Positions 1 through 12,000 of a stretch of DNA of 64,000 bases are shown piece after piece. Every line of letters starts with the position of its first letter. Within the stretch, counting starts at the first letter, position 1. A program made the translations under genes and the position numbers. Below the pieces are notes generated by a model. It made no database searches and was not told where the DNA came from. It worked only from the letters and a program-made list of their open reading frames with translations. Source of the stretch: Metaphire vulgaris (taxonomy: Eukaryota; Annelida; Clitellata; Crassiclitellata; Megascolecidae); contig CM030832.1 of NCBI GenBank assembly GCA_018105865.1, forward strand, positions 11,593,656 to 11,657,655, read 5' to 3'.

Positions 1-1509
1 TTCATCTATCACTTTCATTTGAATCAGAGAGAGAGAGTCTGATTTTCCCTTCCTCGCCAGATGCTTGATTCTCGGTCGATGGGGTTAGGTAATTTTTTCT
101 GCCGAAAGCAAGATCTGTGCCTGTTGTTGTTGTCAAAGTATAGCGAACTTTCAGATCTGCCTCAGAGTCCGTATACGCGAGTTGTGTTTTGGAAAGAACG
201 CGTTTTTCTGTCGCCGAAACGAAGCTCTCGACACAAGTAACCTGCGCTGGATTGGGTGTCCATCGTCTTTCAGACATCGCCTCAAAGCTAGCCCGTTTCT
301 TCGCAGGCTACCTAGCCGGAATCAACTTTATTTGGATTGATCCTCGCATTTCTGACCACAAAATCTACCACGGTCACGAGTTCCGAACTTCCGACTATAC
401 GGTTTTTACTTTCAAGCGACCGTAAACTGATTTCCAGTTCAATATTATGACGACACCATTGACCACTGGAGGGTATACAGAGGGACTGCCCCCCCTAATC
501 TGGTTGGGACCGGTCGTGGAATTTTCGTGAAACCGTTGAGAAATATGGGTGTGAAGGTAGCACGATCTAAGAGAAAATAATGCGAACGTTCGAAGAACTC
601 CCTGACGACGTTTTTGCTCGTCTGAGATTTTAAGACCTCGAAGATGTCGATGTGCTCCCACTATCGTGGAATTCTGGCTGCGCCACTGAATAGCACTAAA
701 TATATCTTTCGATTGATTTGATTGAAAAGTTCGGCAACGCAGAGGCAAATATCAGGAAGCCGTTTTCAACATTTCCGAAAGTTTTAGAAAATCTACGTGT
801 ACAGGTTTTATATTTTCTCTTACCTCGTTGTCGTGCCCAAAGTTTCGAATTTTGGTTGCAGTCACCGAATGAAATTCTCGGTCTGACCTGCTCCACTCGA
901 CCTTTATTAGTGCGTCGGCGACAGAATCCTCCGTTGTGATGTTGTTCCTGTCTATCCTCAGAGGCTTAGACGCTGCTTTAAGGTTGCATGGGGCATGTTC
1001 AAACGACAATTGCTTTACTTTGCTTTGTACGCTGCTTAGAGTCTACTTGTCTCTTTCGTTTCATTTAATTGTTTCTCCAAAGCTTTTGCGCCTTTGAAGC
1101 TGAATGGCCTTTCCCGCTCCACGCCCTTTGTGTCCTGATCTTTGTCTTTTGTCGGCATGTAATTTTTTAAAAATTGCATTCCAGTTCATACAATGTAATA
1201 CAATACAATACAATACAAAGTCTCTTTACTTAAATTAACCATGACGAAAACGCAAGGTCAAAGCATCAAGTGCAAATCAAAAGATATTTGAAAGATATTT
1301 TGAAAGTATTATTGACGTATTAAGCGCAAAATCGGATAAGTCAACGCCATTTTAACTCCACTTTACATTTGAAACCGACATTCAAACTGAACTTTACTTC
1401 TTAAACAGCATGCCATTGTGTTCGCATCTTTCAAACTTTAGACTTTTGTGACGGCCATTAGAAACAGCGACTTTTACTATTCTCGGTCAGAGGTGCTTCG
1501 GTTTGGCGC
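1..1509. other. Unassigned upstream or first-intron sequence
   Basis: No recognised gene. Short open frames on both strands lack family motifs and codon bias. A short (AATAC)n run lies near 1195-1217. The segment is either 5' flank or intron of the receptor gene; the leader exon was not found. Confidence 0.5.
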
Positions 1510-1517
1510 AGGAATAC

Positions 1518-2044
1518 CAGTGATGGGCAACTAACTGAAAACATTAGTTAAAACATAACTAAATTTAAACTAGAAATAAGTAGTTAAACTTTCAGTTGCA
1601 AACTAACTTTCTAAAATATTTAACTAAACTAAAAAAATATAGTTAAACTTTTTGCAGCTAACCTTACAACTAATTTACAACTATTTCCTAGGTATGAAAA
1701 TATAGAAGATTCTCGCAACATGAACATTTCAGTCAATGAATCATTGAAATCATTAATTATTGTCTATTTAATATTAAGTCTTAGTCTAGACTGCAGGAAC
1801 ACAAGTTTGTCAAGTTTGTTTGAAAAAATGACCCAGAAAAGAAAAGTTTGAAAAGGGATTGTTATGGAGAATTCGGGACACCAACTAAAAAGTTTTAGTT
1901 AAACTATTTAGTTAATAACTAAAATTTTTCAGTTAAACTAGCATTTTAACTAAACTATTTACATTTAATTAAACTATGACGATAACTAAAAATTAGTTAA
2001 ACTTTTAGTTAGCAAATAATTAGTTAACTAGTTGCCCATCCCTG
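1518..2044. mobile_element. hAT-type MITE, CAGTGATGGGCAACTA family, 527 bp
   Basis: Terminal inverted repeats CAGTGATGGGCAACTA and TAGTTGCCCATCCCTG bound a very AT-rich interior made of TTAGTTAAACT-like reiterations. The 8-bp target duplication aggaatac is perfect (1510-1517 and 2045-2052). No coding capacity. CA-starting inverted repeats plus an 8-bp duplication assign it to the hAT superfamily; it is non-autonomous. Confidence 0.9.
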
Positions 2045-2156
2045 AGGAATACTTTGAATTGGTGGAGTGATATCAGCGACGCAATCAAGTCGGTGAAACC
2101 ATTGATCGAGGGTATAATCAGGAAGTTTGACGATTACTTTAAGTAATTCACCTTAA

Positions 2157-2845
2157 CCCATCTGATCCCACAGTCCCATATTAGGGACAGTCACATAAGT
2201 ACTCACACAAACAAGCGTTTTGTGAATAAATCCCTGTTACTTACACGTTTATTACAGGTGATGAAAGGTAACATTTCAAGATAATTTTTAGCTGCCTATG
2301 TGGTTTTAATTAAATGTTATTAGAATTCAAACTGCCATGATATCGCAAATTTTTGATTGCAGAAATTTCAATGAAAAAAGCTTTAATAAATTATATTTAT
2401 TTGCAATATTCCCAAATTTGGTTTTTATAAATTAGTTAACTGTTATGTATGTTATTAGTTCATGAAAAAGTTTGGAAGTGAATATAATATTTCCATAAAA
2501 AATTTTATATCGAAACTCGCGTCCCGTATATGGGACTGTGGGAACGTACGGGTAGGGGTAGATAATATGCATATAAGCACTTACTGTGTTTAGCTGAAGC
2601 ATGCCAAAACTACAAATGGACAATGCCTGTTGAAAACATGGAATTCTATATAGCATACTGACTCTCTTGTGCCATTTCATGTTTTCTGTTTTGCAGTGAA
2701 TGGTGTATATTATCACATATTTTCAGATTTACATTAGCATGTATTCTGTTATCGCTGCTTAGTAATCTGGCCATCTTCACTATATTTACAGATCTTTATT
2801 ATAACACTCTTAAAATTCTGGAACAGTCAGATGAATGACAGGTAG

Positions 2846-2902
<57 letters not shown>

Positions 2903-4001
2903 TGACCATTTGTCAGTCGTGGAGACAAAGACAGTGCTGATGAATAATGTGACCTTCCCCTGATGATACACAATATGTCCGCCGTTCAATCTCTTGCATT
3001 GGCTACAGCTACAATCAGGACTCGCAATACTAGAGGGCAGTAATGATGACAGCACAAAAGTCAGTTTGACATTTCTTCTATTGTGTCTGAATCTCTAAGG
3101 TCTGGGATCAGTCCTGGAAGGACAAGACAGCAAACATGAATATCAGCTGAAAGATACTACAACCATTTTTCAAGCAGATCAAGAAGAGGAATGGTCGAAT
3201 GGAAAAGATCTTCAGTATGGTGATAGAGTTGCTCATCCGTAGAAGCCTGTTGTGTTATGGGAGGTGGCATCAGAAAGCCACAAACTCATTGGTGGTCAAT
3301 GCCCTTCAAAGCAATGGATTCAATTATAACTTGTGATATAATTATCTGCTGACAATAACAAATAATTATTTGAGTGAATACAAGCTGGCAAAAGTGTTGC
3401 CATATCTGAACCAACCAAATGAGAAGTTCTTTCCATGCGAACAAGACCTATCATTGTTGTTTTGTTCATGGTGTTTGTCGTCGGATGTGAGACAAAGTGG
3501 GACATGGGGCTGCCGAGAGTACCACCCACGGTCCCTGTGAATATTGTTCTGCAAAAGAACGAATTGTCTACTTGAAGTGCAACATTGAATTCACATTTCA
3601 TGCTTCACCGTATGTCAAAGGGGTAGAAAAGCTTGTGACACCTTGGAAAATCTTGGTCGTCAATCTTTTGTTATGGATCCATTATACTATTTCTTACTGC
3701 CTGGAGTCTTGTTCTTTTCAAATCAAATCCTTGATATTGCTGAAAATTAGTTATTAGCTCTCTAGAAATGTTTCTGATTATATAGGATAAGCATGTAATT
3801 GAACTTTGAGTCAAATGCTATAATTGAAGATCCCCTACCCGTACGTTCCCACAGTCCCATATATGGGACACCTTGAAAAACCGAGTTACCACTAAAATAT
3901 TTCATAACTGGTCCGGATATGCTTTAACTTTAGCTTATACACTGCAAACATTGCATTAAATTTAATTTTAAATACAAGACTAAAAGCTGGGATCAGATGG
4001 G
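2157..4001. mobile_element. Decayed piggyBac-like element, about 1.85 kb
   Basis: The ends are CCCATCTGATCCCA after a TTAA (2153-2156) and TGGGATCAGATGGG before TTAC (4002-4005, a degenerate TTAA). Subterminal palindromes of the type CAGTCCCATATATGGGAC recur near 2170, 2520 and 3855, the last two in inverted orientation with a shared CCTACCCGTACGTTCCCACAG. Inside, 3497-3620 (+) reads GPCEYCSAKE then KCN, reminiscent of the Cys-rich C-terminus of piggyBac transposases; 3180-3320 may be more of the remnant, with stops. A 51-bp TA repeat (2848-2898) interrupts it. Confidence 0.65.
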
Positions 4002-4130
4002 TTACGACGTTTCTATACGTCTCGAAATGACGACGACGATGACGATGATGAGATGATGATGATGACGATGATCTTTCTCCGTTTTTTGCTTAAAACATTT
4101 CCACACACTGCAGGTACGAAGCTCTATAAG

Positions 4131-4158
4131 CAGGGGCGTAGCGACGGGGAGGTATATC

Positions 4159-4206
<48 letters not shown>

Positions 4207-4322
4207 CAAATCAGACTACCTTAAAATTTTTAATGCGTTTTTTAAGATTTTCAAAGTTGATTAAGATTCATACCCCTAATCACATTATACCTCCCCCAAT
4301 CAAATTCCTGTCTACGCCCCAG
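4131..4322. mobile_element. hAT-type MITE, CAGGGGCGTAGC family, 192 bp
   Basis: Ends CAGGGGCGTAGCGAC and GTCTACGCCCCAG; perfect 8-bp duplication tctataag (4123-4130 and 4323-4330). It holds a TA microsatellite (4161-4204). Same family as 18751-18908 and 39637-39804, which share the AAxTTTAAGGTAGTCTGATTTG-like interior. Confidence 0.88.
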
Positions 4323-4330
4323 TCTATAAG

Positions 4331-5298
4331 AGATTCCCCCACGCGCAGTGTACGATATGTTTGCAACGAAACGACAGAGGATAATGATGCTCTGATATCG
4401 AAGAATGACCTCAATTTGTCAGCTGAACGCAAGCACATTTGTCTTAATTTCGTATCTATAAGCTTACAGGCAACGTAGGTCCTATATCGTTGCCCTAATC
4501 ATACACACACTTGTTTATCTTTATCATCGTGACGGACTAAAGGGCAACCACTGTACATTCATTATATGCGATCCACATTCTATTTATATAATAATAATAG
4601 CGTGTAGCGTCTAATCATGGAGGGGGAGGTGTAGGAAAATCCCTGATGAAAGAAGGTTACCACACAGGGCACCTACACTCATAGGGAAAGAAATAGAGAC
4701 AAAGAAATACCGAGAAAAAGTGTATGGGCACAATCAAAGAAAAAGACATTGGTCTGTAAGGAATTTTAATTACAGAAGGAAGAAGATTAACAGAAGCCAG
4801 TACTTAAGTGGAAATGTTTATGTCTAGCTATTGCCGCCAACGAGTTAGCAAAGAGCGCGTTGATGACGAAGATGATGATGACGACGACGACGATGATGAT
4901 GTAGCTCGACAGAAGGCCGACTCTCCCAGTGTCAGATGATTTTGCATCATCTGAGAGAACCTCTTACAATTGGATGGAAGCGCATTATCGGTTTCGGTGC
5001 ATTTACATCAAACTTCAATTCTACGATTGACAGATGCTCAAGTGGACTTGAAGAGGAAAGCAGACAAAATTGCATCGGTGACTGGTTGGAGTAGGTTACG
5101 AAGATACAGACAGAGGAAGAAGTTACAGACAGAGAGACAGAGACAGAGACAGACAGGCCGAGAGAGAGAGACACGCACACACACAGAGAACGAGACAGAG
5201 ACAGAGACGGAACGGAAAAACAGAGACCAGAGGCAGATAAACAGACAGAAACAGAGAGAGAGACAGTGACAGAGACAGAGACAGCCAGATAGTGAGAA

Positions 5299-5352
<54 letters not shown>

Positions 5353-5580
5353 GAAAAAGATAAGGCGAAAGCTCTTGTGGTACGAATGAACACGTTTGAC
5401 AAATTTGCAGACATAGGCGTCTAACACTTCGAACGGCGGCCATGACACCATCCACTGCTTCTGAACTTCCTCCTCAGTTCCTTCCTCCGCCGTCAGAACA
5501 GCCACTGACCACTGCCCTCTTGCCCCCCCTCCGTCCTTCGCCCCATCAAGCTCATTCGTGATCCCCGTCTTTATGTGGTA

Positions 5581-5667
<87 letters not shown>

Positions 5668-6375
5668 TACTATGATGGCTTTATTCGGGATCCCAATATT
5701 GATGACCGATCGACGCCATTTTTAGGCGTTCGTGGCTTTAGGAGGGAGAACGAAAAGCGTCGAACAAAACCCCAGTCGTCTCCTTTCTACCGCCGGCCGA
5801 CCTCTGCAAGTGCAAACGACACCGGGTGGAGTAAGATTTCTCGATTCCACTTTCCCGCCGCAGCCTCCTAACTATAAGATCCGCCAGACGCCGGAGACGC
5901 CACTGCCGTTTGACCGGTAGGCCTATAGGCGGGCGTGCCGAGACTCGAAGACGGTCCGTCTGAAAGAGCTCCTTGCGGAGGAAAATGTTCGACGATTGAG
6001 AGGTTGGAGCGGGCAGCGTCCATCGAATCGTCTTCAAGAGTTTAATCGAAACGCCGGGAAATAAAGGAAATTTACTGTCCCCGGAAAGAGAACGTGGGGG
6101 GGGGGAAGGGCTTACGCCGACGACCGCCGATTCCGCCCCTAGAAATATTATGCGTGCACGGAGTCGTGTTGTTCGCGACGAAACGGCCCCCAGTTTGGAA
6201 ATAGATAATGTTTTATGTCAGAAAGGCAGAAGAACGGATTTTGAAACAAATGCACGCACACTGGGAAAGCAGAAACCCGGCGAAGCTTTTAAAAAATCGA
6301 TGGGAAAGAGAGAACACAAGCGTTCTTAACATACACTGAGTGGTAAAATCGTAGAACGAAAGTCTAAGTGTAGAA

Positions 6376-6425
<50 letters not shown>

Positions 6426-6600
6426 AGGGAGACAGAGATGTATTTTGCAGCCTTCGTCGTCGGTAGAATTCAAACATTAGCGATTGATGAATTCGTTTCA
6501 GCTCATTAAGTAATTTCATAGACCATTAACCGGATGTCGTTGCGCTTGTGATAAACTCTGCATTTTTACTGCTTCACTTTCTTCAGAGCTACTTTGTCTA
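4331..6600. repeat. Microsatellite-rich intron/flank
   Basis: No gene seen. Main blocks: GATGAC/GAC runs 4860-4900, a GACA/GAGA-rich stretch 5107-5280, (GT)n 5302-5350, (AT)n then (GA)n 5583-5665, and (GA)n 6378-6437. Long open frames here are translations of these repeats. Confidence 0.8.
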
Positions 6601-6608
6601 ATTGGAAC

Positions 6609-6860
6609 CAGAGATGTCCATGGGTTGGGTTAACCCATGGGTTGGGTTGGGTTGGATTGGGTTGCGTCAGACTTTTCCATATTAATGGTGGGTTGGGTTG
6701 GGTCAGAAAATAAGTCATTGTTTAAGAAACTGTGATGTATTACAGTGGGTTGGGTTGGGTCAAGTAAATCTATTATCGGCATTGTCTGGGTTGGGATGGT
6801 TGGAGATTTGATGGTTTGGGTTGGATTGGGTTCTAAAAAATGGACCCATGGACATCTCAG
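6609..6860. mobile_element. hAT-type MITE, GGGTTGGGTT family, 252 bp (copy 1)
   Basis: Ends CAGAGATGTCCATGGG and CCCATGGACATCTCAG with a perfect 8-bp duplication attggaac (6601-6608 and 6861-6868). The interior is dominated by GGGTTGGGTT reiterations. The second copy at 50622-50873 has the same length in the opposite orientation. Confidence 0.92.
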
Positions 6861-6868
6861 ATTGGAAC

Positions 6869-8800
6869 TACGGAGAAAAGAAAGACCAGCAGCAGTACTA
6901 CTGATGACTATATGCCAGAAAGAACAGACAGGCAGACGAAAGAAAAAACAGAAGCAGGCGGTGAGAGTGGAGATATAGGGAACGAGAGAAAAGAGTAGAG
7001 GGGAAAGAGCCTAAGAGGAAAAGACAGAGGCAGAGAGAGAGAAACACAGAGAGAGACAGAGAGAGACAGAGAGAGACAGAGAGAGACAGAGAGAGACAGA
7101 GAGAGACAGTGACAGGCAAGGGGAAATTGTTAGCGTTAATTGACGGAGTCAGCCATCATCATCGTAGCCATAAAACGTTCAGAAGCCCGTGATTTTACGA
7201 CTCGACTGTCATCTCTCGACGGCAGAGTCGTATAATTTTATCTGCAGCTGCTATTAAGCGGAAACTTCCGAGGAAACTATCGACTCCTCTCTTATTCCTT
7301 CCTTCTCGCCTTCTCCCCTCCCCCAACCACTGTCCGCTGAGAATACAGGTACGTGTCCGGCTCCATGTGTGCCACTTGTTGAGGCGCTCTTTGCGGATGA
7401 AGCGAGGGGGGTATTTCAACTAATGGCGTCATTAGACAATCATCCGCGCTCCCGAAAAGAATTAAGCTCTACGCGTAGACTCTGTACGTCTACTGTTAAG
7501 TAGATTTTGTTATTATGATGTGGAAGAACTGCGATGAATTGATCGTCCGTTCTAGGAAGCGTTTACCGTTTTACTCTATACTTAACTGTAAACTCTGCAA
7601 ACACAGACCGCCTAAGCTGTTTTCAGTCTAGGGGTGTCAGCGGATACCGGGGGAATCCGGGTACCCGTTGGAGTTCTATATAATAATAATATATACCAGG
7701 ACAGTAACACTGTATACGGGTACCCGTGGAAACATGTCCCTTATGTCAAACTTTCCTTCCGTTCGCTTCAACTAAGGATAGAATCATAAGTTTCGGTGCC
7801 CAGCGGGGGGGGGGACACAATTATGTCCCTCTCACCCCCGGTCCCTGATAGAATATTAGTTGCTTGGCCCGGAGAGGGGGTGTGGTTATTCAGTTGGGTG
7901 TAGAGGTAAGAGGCCACAGCGACGTAGGTAGCATAGGCCAATAACCTGGGGCACGTTGCTATTACTTTCCCTAGACCCATGTTCTACTTCGCAGTTTGGC
8001 GCTGCTTATCATTTTACCACCGCCCTCTAGCGAGCAAGGTGAAGTCGACATAAGGGTTCCAGCTGCTGCCTCTCTGCCATCTTTCCGCCCCTAATTAGGC
8101 TGCGCCGCTGCGGACATTACAGTTAATGTCCGTGTAACAACGCACGTAGAAACGATGAACTGGAATGGACCCAAAGTAATATAGCAGTAAGGTAGAAATT
8201 GAAAATTGGCCTACACAGCCAGACTGTTCCAACTATGCCTCAGTGCGCTTGCATTGCAACTGTGCGGTGTCACAGTGCACGCCATATAGAAATTATTCTA
8301 ACAGTCCAGAACGCACGATTGGGGAACTTAATAATAATAATTTATGAGATTAACTTGTACACGATCGCGTGATGTTTCATATGTGTTTCTCCGGGAAAGA
8401 CGCTGTCCTGAAAACCAAACTTCGCTTTCCGAACAGTGCTCACTGTATCCCCGACAGTCCTGCAAACGGCTGGTACTCCTGCCACCGTCTCCTTCGACTG
8501 AAAATCTTCACTCTACAGTATTTACACGTGTAAATCCCGTAATTGTAATCCTGTGAGCAGCCGCTACCTAACTGGCGTAGAGGCGCTCTGACCACATTCC
8601 ATGCTCATCGATGCAGGAGGCATCACAGTCCGAAGAAGCAACCTGACAAGGTCTTCTGACTAAATGGAAGAAGTGAAACAGCCAGATGTTAGCCATCCGG
8701 CCGATGAAACTACGAAGGATGAATTCATAAGTTTTGCGTCAAGTTCTGGCCTCAGTGTCCTTGCCCTGAACCTTCGTAATATGGTTCAGAAGAAATTGTC
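6869..8800. other. Unassigned sequence with one minisatellite
   Basis: A (GAGACAGA)n-like tract occupies about 7023-7110. The rest (including the GC-richer 7750-8130) shows no gene or transposon end that I can support. Confidence 0.45.
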
Positions 8801-8806
8801 AGTTTA

Positions 8807-8964
8807 CTACTACTACTACTACTAATAATAATAATAATAATAATCATAATAATAATAATAATAATGCCACAACGAATATCCGCGACACTCCAGAGATTTA
8901 ACGCAGTCGCCTTCCACGGAACTTTCACATAATGATAATAATGATAACAATAACTATGATAACT

Positions 8965-9047
<83 letters not shown>

Positions 9048-9138
9048 TCTACAACAAATATCCGTGACACTCCAGAGATTTAACGCAGTCGCCTTCCACG
9101 GAACTTTCACATAATGATAATAATGATAACAATAACTG

Positions 9139-9200
<62 letters not shown>
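8807..9200. repeat. Trinucleotide tracts and tandem duplication before Ig1
   Basis: A unit containing gacactccagagatttaacg occurs twice (about 8864-8960 and 9044-9136), each followed by ATAATGATAACAATAACT and (ATG/ATA)n tracts. It is a tandem duplication of about 180 bp ending about 20 bp before the Ig1 exon. TAA-type repeats fill 8807-8863, 8968-9048 and 9138-9200. Confidence 0.85.
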
Positions 9201-9219
9201 TGATCGTCTGTTTTCCCAG

Positions 9220-9579
9220 ATATGACGGTCATTTCTGACTCTCGTCTGATCGGTCGTCGATCCGCGCATCGCACGGCGTCCATAAACAGCTCCAAAGTGC
9301 TCGACTGCGATTTTGCGCATCCGGGAAAGAAGTACGTCGAGTACATCGTGACGTGGAGGAAGGAAGGCATCGAGGTGCCCATCTTCATCCAGTTCAACGG
9401 GTTCCCGCCGCACGTCGATCCGCGCTACCAGGGCCGGGTGCGTCTCGTCGATAAGGCGTCGATAGAAATCAGGAACATCGCCGGCTACGACGAGGGATGG
9501 TACGAATGCTCCATCGTCTTCACCGACAGTCCGGATCGAGGCAGTCAGAACGGAACCTGGGTCTTTCTATCCGTTCACA
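9220..9579 (+). CDS. Turtle/IGSF9-like receptor, Ig1 (V-type) exon
   Basis: This exon encodes the first, membrane-distal Ig domain of a Turtle/Dasm1/IGSF9-type homophilic adhesion receptor, a type I membrane protein of neurons in flies and vertebrates. Seen: B-strand Cys in VLDCDF, core Trp in VTWRKEG, the family-typical stretch VPIFIQFNGFPPHVDPRY followed by GRVRL, then DEGWYECSIVF with the second Cys, and NGTWVFLSVH. The VPIFIxF, VDPxYxGRVRL and GWYEC words are what separate IGSF9/Turtle Ig1 from generic Ig folds. Potential N-glycosylation sites are INSS and QNGT. The acceptor is ttttcccag ending at 9219, and the donor is GTAAGA at 9580. Both borders are phase 1 and the length is 120 codons. 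The ATG at 9222 is internal, not the start; no leader exon was found upstream. The exon is GC-rich against AT-rich flanks. Confidence 0.9.
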
Positions 9580-9637
9580 GTAAGAATCTCGACGGATTAG
9601 TAAATAAGCGACCTTCGCCAACGCTCATGGGCGCCCG

Positions 9638-9840
9638 CACATTCAGTAGGGCAAGAGGGAGCACTTGCATGCCCCCGCTTCCCCCATGGAAAATGCAATT
9701 GAAATTTGAAAACCTTGCTAGAATATTAACCGTGACCATTGTGCTAAGATGTGTTTCGCCCCTCCTGGAAAAAAATTATGTGGCGTAACCGTGACCATTG
9801 TGTTTCGCCCCTTCTGGAAAAATTTCTGTGGGCGCCCATG
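9638..9840. mobile_element. Small inverted-repeat element, ATGGGCGCCC family
   Basis: Ends CATGGGCGCCCGCAC and CTGTGGGCGCCCATG. The interior carries a 55-bp partial tandem duplication (GTGACCATTGTG...TTTCGCCCC). A related copy lies at 61319-61513 in opposite orientation. The target duplication is not clear, so the superfamily is left open. Confidence 0.65.
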
Positions 9841-9973
9841 CCACCGCTGCTCCGTCTGTTTGGAACAGCTTTCCGATTTTTCTCTGTTATACGGATTATT
9901 TTTAAACGCCAATTTTTTAAACTGCGCTACACCATTTCGCCTATGCTGTTTAGGACACATGACTCATCAGTAC

Positions 9974-11585
9974 CAACGTTCCCTCTAAGCTGTGCAATTG
10001 CGCGGCCGGGCAGAGAAAATAATACTGGCGCGCAAAAGATTTTGACTGTCGTGCAAATTTTTCCACATGCAACTAAATTTTAAACAACTGTCAGCATTTA
10101 GAGCAAACAGCGCTACAAGAGCAAAAGAATCCCGCAACCTCAAGCACATGCCATGTAAAGGTTTTGCGCCGCTTTAAAGAAGCGAGCTTGAGTTTTGTTG
10201 TATTGCACGCGGGCTTGTCGCCGTGCAGAGCTCGTGAGTTTTCACCGCGTGAATGATACACATTCTTCTGTACTTATTCACAGCTGAGTCGACTGGGGGG
10301 CGCTTGGTGCAGAAGCAAGTTTCTCTCGCGGCCGGGACTTGAACCACAGACCTAAAAATTGGCAGACTGGTGCGCTAACCGCTGCTCCACCGCGCACTCT
10401 AAATCAGATCGGGCTTCAGTGAAGGACCATCCATATATTACGTATGCCAAAAGTCACATTTTCAGATCTCTTTCCCCTGCTGCGCCCCGTGCATTTTTAT
10501 CTCCTATGAATTTGTACAAATTAGCTTATCCCAACCGTGTTTGAAATAGCAATTTTAGCCATAATCACTAGGCGTACAGTTGACTAAAGCTGTTACAGCT
10601 ACAAAAGCAATAAATGTAATTTACCGAGTGCAAGCGTGTGAACAATTCTCATGGCCAATTGCCTGCCCGTGAGAAAGTAATTATTTTCAAATTACATGTG
10701 TGTAATTTGAACCGTCTTCTGCCTGAGCTGTTGCTTTTTTATAAATTGTAAGTAAGCGACTATCATAAAATTCATGATGTCCAGGGCATATGGCGCACCA
10801 AATCCAAATCGAATTAGAGCCAGGCCAATCCGGAAAGCTCAGTCAGAACAGCGGGGAGCAATCTAAGGGGGATAAGCCAAGTCAGTAAATACGATAATTA
10901 TCTGCCTCTGGGAAATGCGGTCTTTCCAGAGAGTTTAGTAGTCAGGACTAACCGCCAGATGGCCTTAAATATGAAAGAACTTGCCAGTTTTGCGTCGAGG
11001 AATTGAGGACAAACGAGCAAATCGACGGAAAGGCGTGGGACCTTTTCTGGCAAATGGGCGACCTTTGTGAACAGATGCAGGCCGTTTTCACAAATCCAGT
11101 CGAGGCTATAAGTGGCGCATCCGTGCGCAAAATCACCTAAATTAATCCAATAACTATCCTCCCCTCAGTGCGTACATAATATATGGATGGCAAAAGCATG
11201 TATCTTTAGTAGAGAAACACTGAAACCTTACTACGAACAACAACCTTATTCGGTCATTCTTCTGTAAAGAAATCACAAAACGCGGTTTCTGGCATTTCCT
11301 GTCCCTCCGTGTCCTTAACAGTTACATTGTGATTTGTGACTAAACTGTTGCTGTTATTAAAGTTTACATAGCCTATGTGTTGATTAATGAAGAAACCGAC
11401 GAGATTAAAATTTATGAATGAATGACATATTAGGCATCTTTTTTCTAATTACCCTTCTATGCTCATTTGTTCTTGAAAGTTTAAAATCAGGGGCAGGATT
11501 TTGCACAAAAATTCAAACGGTAGTTTATTGTGCACAAAAATTTCGAACTTTGCACAGAAACCAGCAAGTCTTAGAGGGAACGTTG
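9974..11585. mobile_element. hAT (Tip100-like ends) element, about 1.6 kb
   Basis: Inverted ends CAACGTTCCCTCTAAG and CTTAGAGGGAACGTTG resemble the GTTCCCTCTAAGC ends known from hAT-Tip100/Zaphod elements. Flanks ctcatcag (9963-9970) and ctcatcac (11586-11593) match 7 of 8, with three extra bases on the left. GTGCAATTGCGCGGCCGGGC on the left and GTGCACAAA words on the right are subterminal. No transposase frame survives; a tRNA-SINE sits inside. Confidence 0.7.
10150..10400 (-). mobile_element. tRNA-derived SINE, family A
   Basis: On the minus strand from about 10398 the sequence reads as a tRNA-like head: an A-box-like TGGAGCAGCGGTTAGCGC and, 30 bases on, a B-box GGTTCAAGTCC, followed by a GTCGACTCAGCTGTGAATAA body. 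It is not a functional tRNA gene, because the acceptor stem does not close. The 3' end is uncertain. Confidence 0.65.
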
Positions 11586-11626
11586 CTCATCACCCCGCAC
11601 TTATGATGCGTTAACAACCATGTAAT

Positions 11627-11809
11627 AGGGGTATCCAGTGTTTACCAACAAGGTCCGGTTGCTCCGCCCACTGGTGGGCAGAAAATTTCCAGAAACCATA
11701 GAAACCATTGTTGTCTAATAATAGACGCCAATGGCAGAAGCAGATTTCTTGCCCACCAGCATAGATACTGGCTATGTTGGTGGGCATAGAGAGTGTTCTG
11801 GATACTCCT
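11627..11809. mobile_element. MITE, AGGGGTATCCAG family, 183 bp (copy 1)
   Basis: Ends AGGGGTATCCAG and CTGGATACTCCT flanked by AT on both sides. The interior TTTACCAACAAGGTCCGGTT is shared almost exactly with 37056-37216. The superfamily is not assigned. Confidence 0.75.
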
Positions 11810-11960
11810 ATAATATTATTAATAATAATAAAACGACGAAAGATCAAGAGAAAACTGCACCGGACTGAATTTCTCCGTCAATGACAACTTGCACCGGGCA
11901 GAATGACAATGGTCGCATGTGCGCACAAACTCACCAGAGCAAGTTCTATAACGCGTGAAT

Positions 11961-12000
11961 TTAATTAATTAATTAATTAATTAATTAATTAATTAATTAA
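11961..12000. repeat. (TTAA)n microsatellite
   Basis: About ten perfect TTAA units. TTAA is also the piggyBac target, but no element is inserted here. Confidence 0.95.

Noticed and set aside
189..425. 78-codon frame as the receptor's leader exon
   Set aside because: No hydrophobic leader at the N-terminus, no donor in the right phase, no family similarity.
4947..5505. Several overlapping frames of 100-155 codons with poly-His/Thr and Ser-Leu-Val repeats
   Set aside because: They are translations of the GACA-rich and GT microsatellites.
8925..9413. 162-codon minus-strand frame rich in Ile overlapping the Ig1 exon
   Set aside because: Its Ile runs are the (TAA)n tracts and the rest is the antisense of the Ig1 exon.
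10328..10400. tRNA gene on the minus strand
   Set aside because: A and B boxes are present but the acceptor stem does not pair and a SINE body follows.
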